Below are positions 4,832 to 5,316 of a stretch of 5,316 bases of DNA, in pieces. The first letter of the stretch is position 1. The number at the start of each line of letters is the position of its first letter. The translations under genes were made by a program, and so were the position numbers. The notes below the pieces were generated by a model. That model was not told the origin of the DNA, searched no databases, and saw nothing but the letters and a program-made list of their open reading frames with translations. The DNA comes from Clostridiaceae bacterium (GTDB lineage: Bacteria; Bacillota_A; Clostridia; Acetivibrionales; Acetivibrionaceae): assembly GCA_012513545.1 (NCBI GenBank), contig JAAZCB010000111.1, positions 1 through 5,316 of the forward strand, given 5' to 3'.

Positions 4832-5316
4832 ATGGAGGAACTAATCGACCTAACTCATACAATAATAGATATGCTGCCTGTTTATCCCGGTGATGACGCT
4901 ACAAGGCTTTTTCATACAAAAAAATTGGACCGTGATGGATACTGCTATCACAGACTGGAAACAGGAATGCACTCGGGAACACATATTGATTTTCCAATGC
5001 ATCTGGTTGAAAGCAGCAAATATGCTTCCGATTTCCCTCTTCATAATTTTATTGGAAAAGGCTGTATTCTGGATGTAAGAAACCTGCCGGTAATAAAGAT
5101 GAAAACGGATTACACTGACAAAATTTCAGAAAACAGCATATTGCTCCTATTCACAGGACAGAATGAGAAATTCGGTTCGGAGGAATACTTCAGTAATACA
5201 CCAGTTATTGACGAAGAGTTTGCCTTCATGCTTATTGAAAAAAAGATAAAAATTTTAGGAATTGACTCGCCATCTCCTGACAGGTTTCCTTTTATGGTCC
5301 ATAAGCTTTTGCTTAA
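4832..5316 (+). CDS. Cyclase family protein, kynurenine-formamidase-like (3' partial)
   Basis: The frame is open from the ATG to the right edge: 161 codons plus two bases, roughly three quarters of the usual 200-220 residues. The metal-binding signature is complete, HSGTHIDFPMH at residues 47-57, with His47, His51, Asp53 and His57 as the expected ligands and active-site residues. Further family features are IDLTHTI at 5-11, PVYPGDD at 16-22, LLLFTG near 110, GIDSPSPD near 145 and VHKLLL at the edge. Members are metal-dependent hydrolases that open amide, lactone or related bonds; kynurenine formamidase KynB is the best known. No tryptophan-degradation genes are visible, so the substrate is open and the symbol kynB is not justified. 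AAAGGAG at 4816-4822, 9 bases upstream, fixes the start. No membrane segment or signal peptide is seen, so it is cytoplasmic. The truncation is due to the window boundary only. Confidence 0.93.
   Translation, partial: MEELIDLTHTIIDMLPVYPGDDATRLFHTKKLDRDGYCYHRLETGMHSGTHIDFPMHLVESSKYASDFPLHNFIGKGCILDVRNLPVIKMKTDYTDKISENSILLLFTGQNEKFGSEEYFSNTPVIDEEFAFMLIEKKIKILGIDSPSPDRFPFMVHKLLL

Noticed and set aside
4890..5078. Short frames on both strands within the cyclase gene
   Set aside because: The cyclase frame from 4832 carries the full HSGTHxDxPxH motif and a good ribosome binding site, so the others are shadows.

Overview
The window is AT-rich bacterial DNA with compact genes, strong purine-rich ribosome binding sites and sigma-A type promoters. 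Together with the protein families present, this suggests a low-GC Firmicute, most likely of the class Clostridia; the assignment is inferred from style and gene content, not proven. No rRNA, tRNA, CRISPR array, insertion sequence, phage gene or known riboswitch is visible. I see no multi-gene system that looks undescribed: the window is a run of mostly single-gene units of housekeeping or poorly characterised function.

Left part (1-2127): aroB (3-dehydroquinate synthase, shikimate pathway) lies on the minus strand and may be followed by another minus-strand gene whose first codons sit at the window edge. Across a 292-base divergent intergenic region is a plus-strand sirtuin (NAD-dependent protein deacetylase). 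That region holds a very good promoter for aroB, a second overlapping candidate, and a separate promoter immediately before the sirtuin.

Middle (2128-3664): after 231 non-coding bases with a likely promoter comes a 304-residue cysteine-rich protein that resembles the U32-peptidase TIM-barrel group at its C-terminal KIEGR motif but has its own cysteine pattern. It converges, 25 bases apart, with a 121-residue minus-strand protein I do not recognise.

Right part (3665-5316): a 206-base divergent spacer carries a perfect 9-base inverted repeat built on TACGTA. It is followed by a stand-alone FeoA-type small SH3-like protein with no feoB after it, a DUF2809 small membrane protein whose start needs correction (best at 4319), and a cyclase-family (kynurenine-formamidase-like) metal-dependent hydrolase that runs off the right edge with about 161 codons visible.

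The genes do not form an obvious common pathway. Strand switches, intergenic gaps of about 100-300 bases and individual promoter candidates indicate mostly monocistronic transcription, with feoA/DUF2809 the only same-strand pair that could share a transcript.
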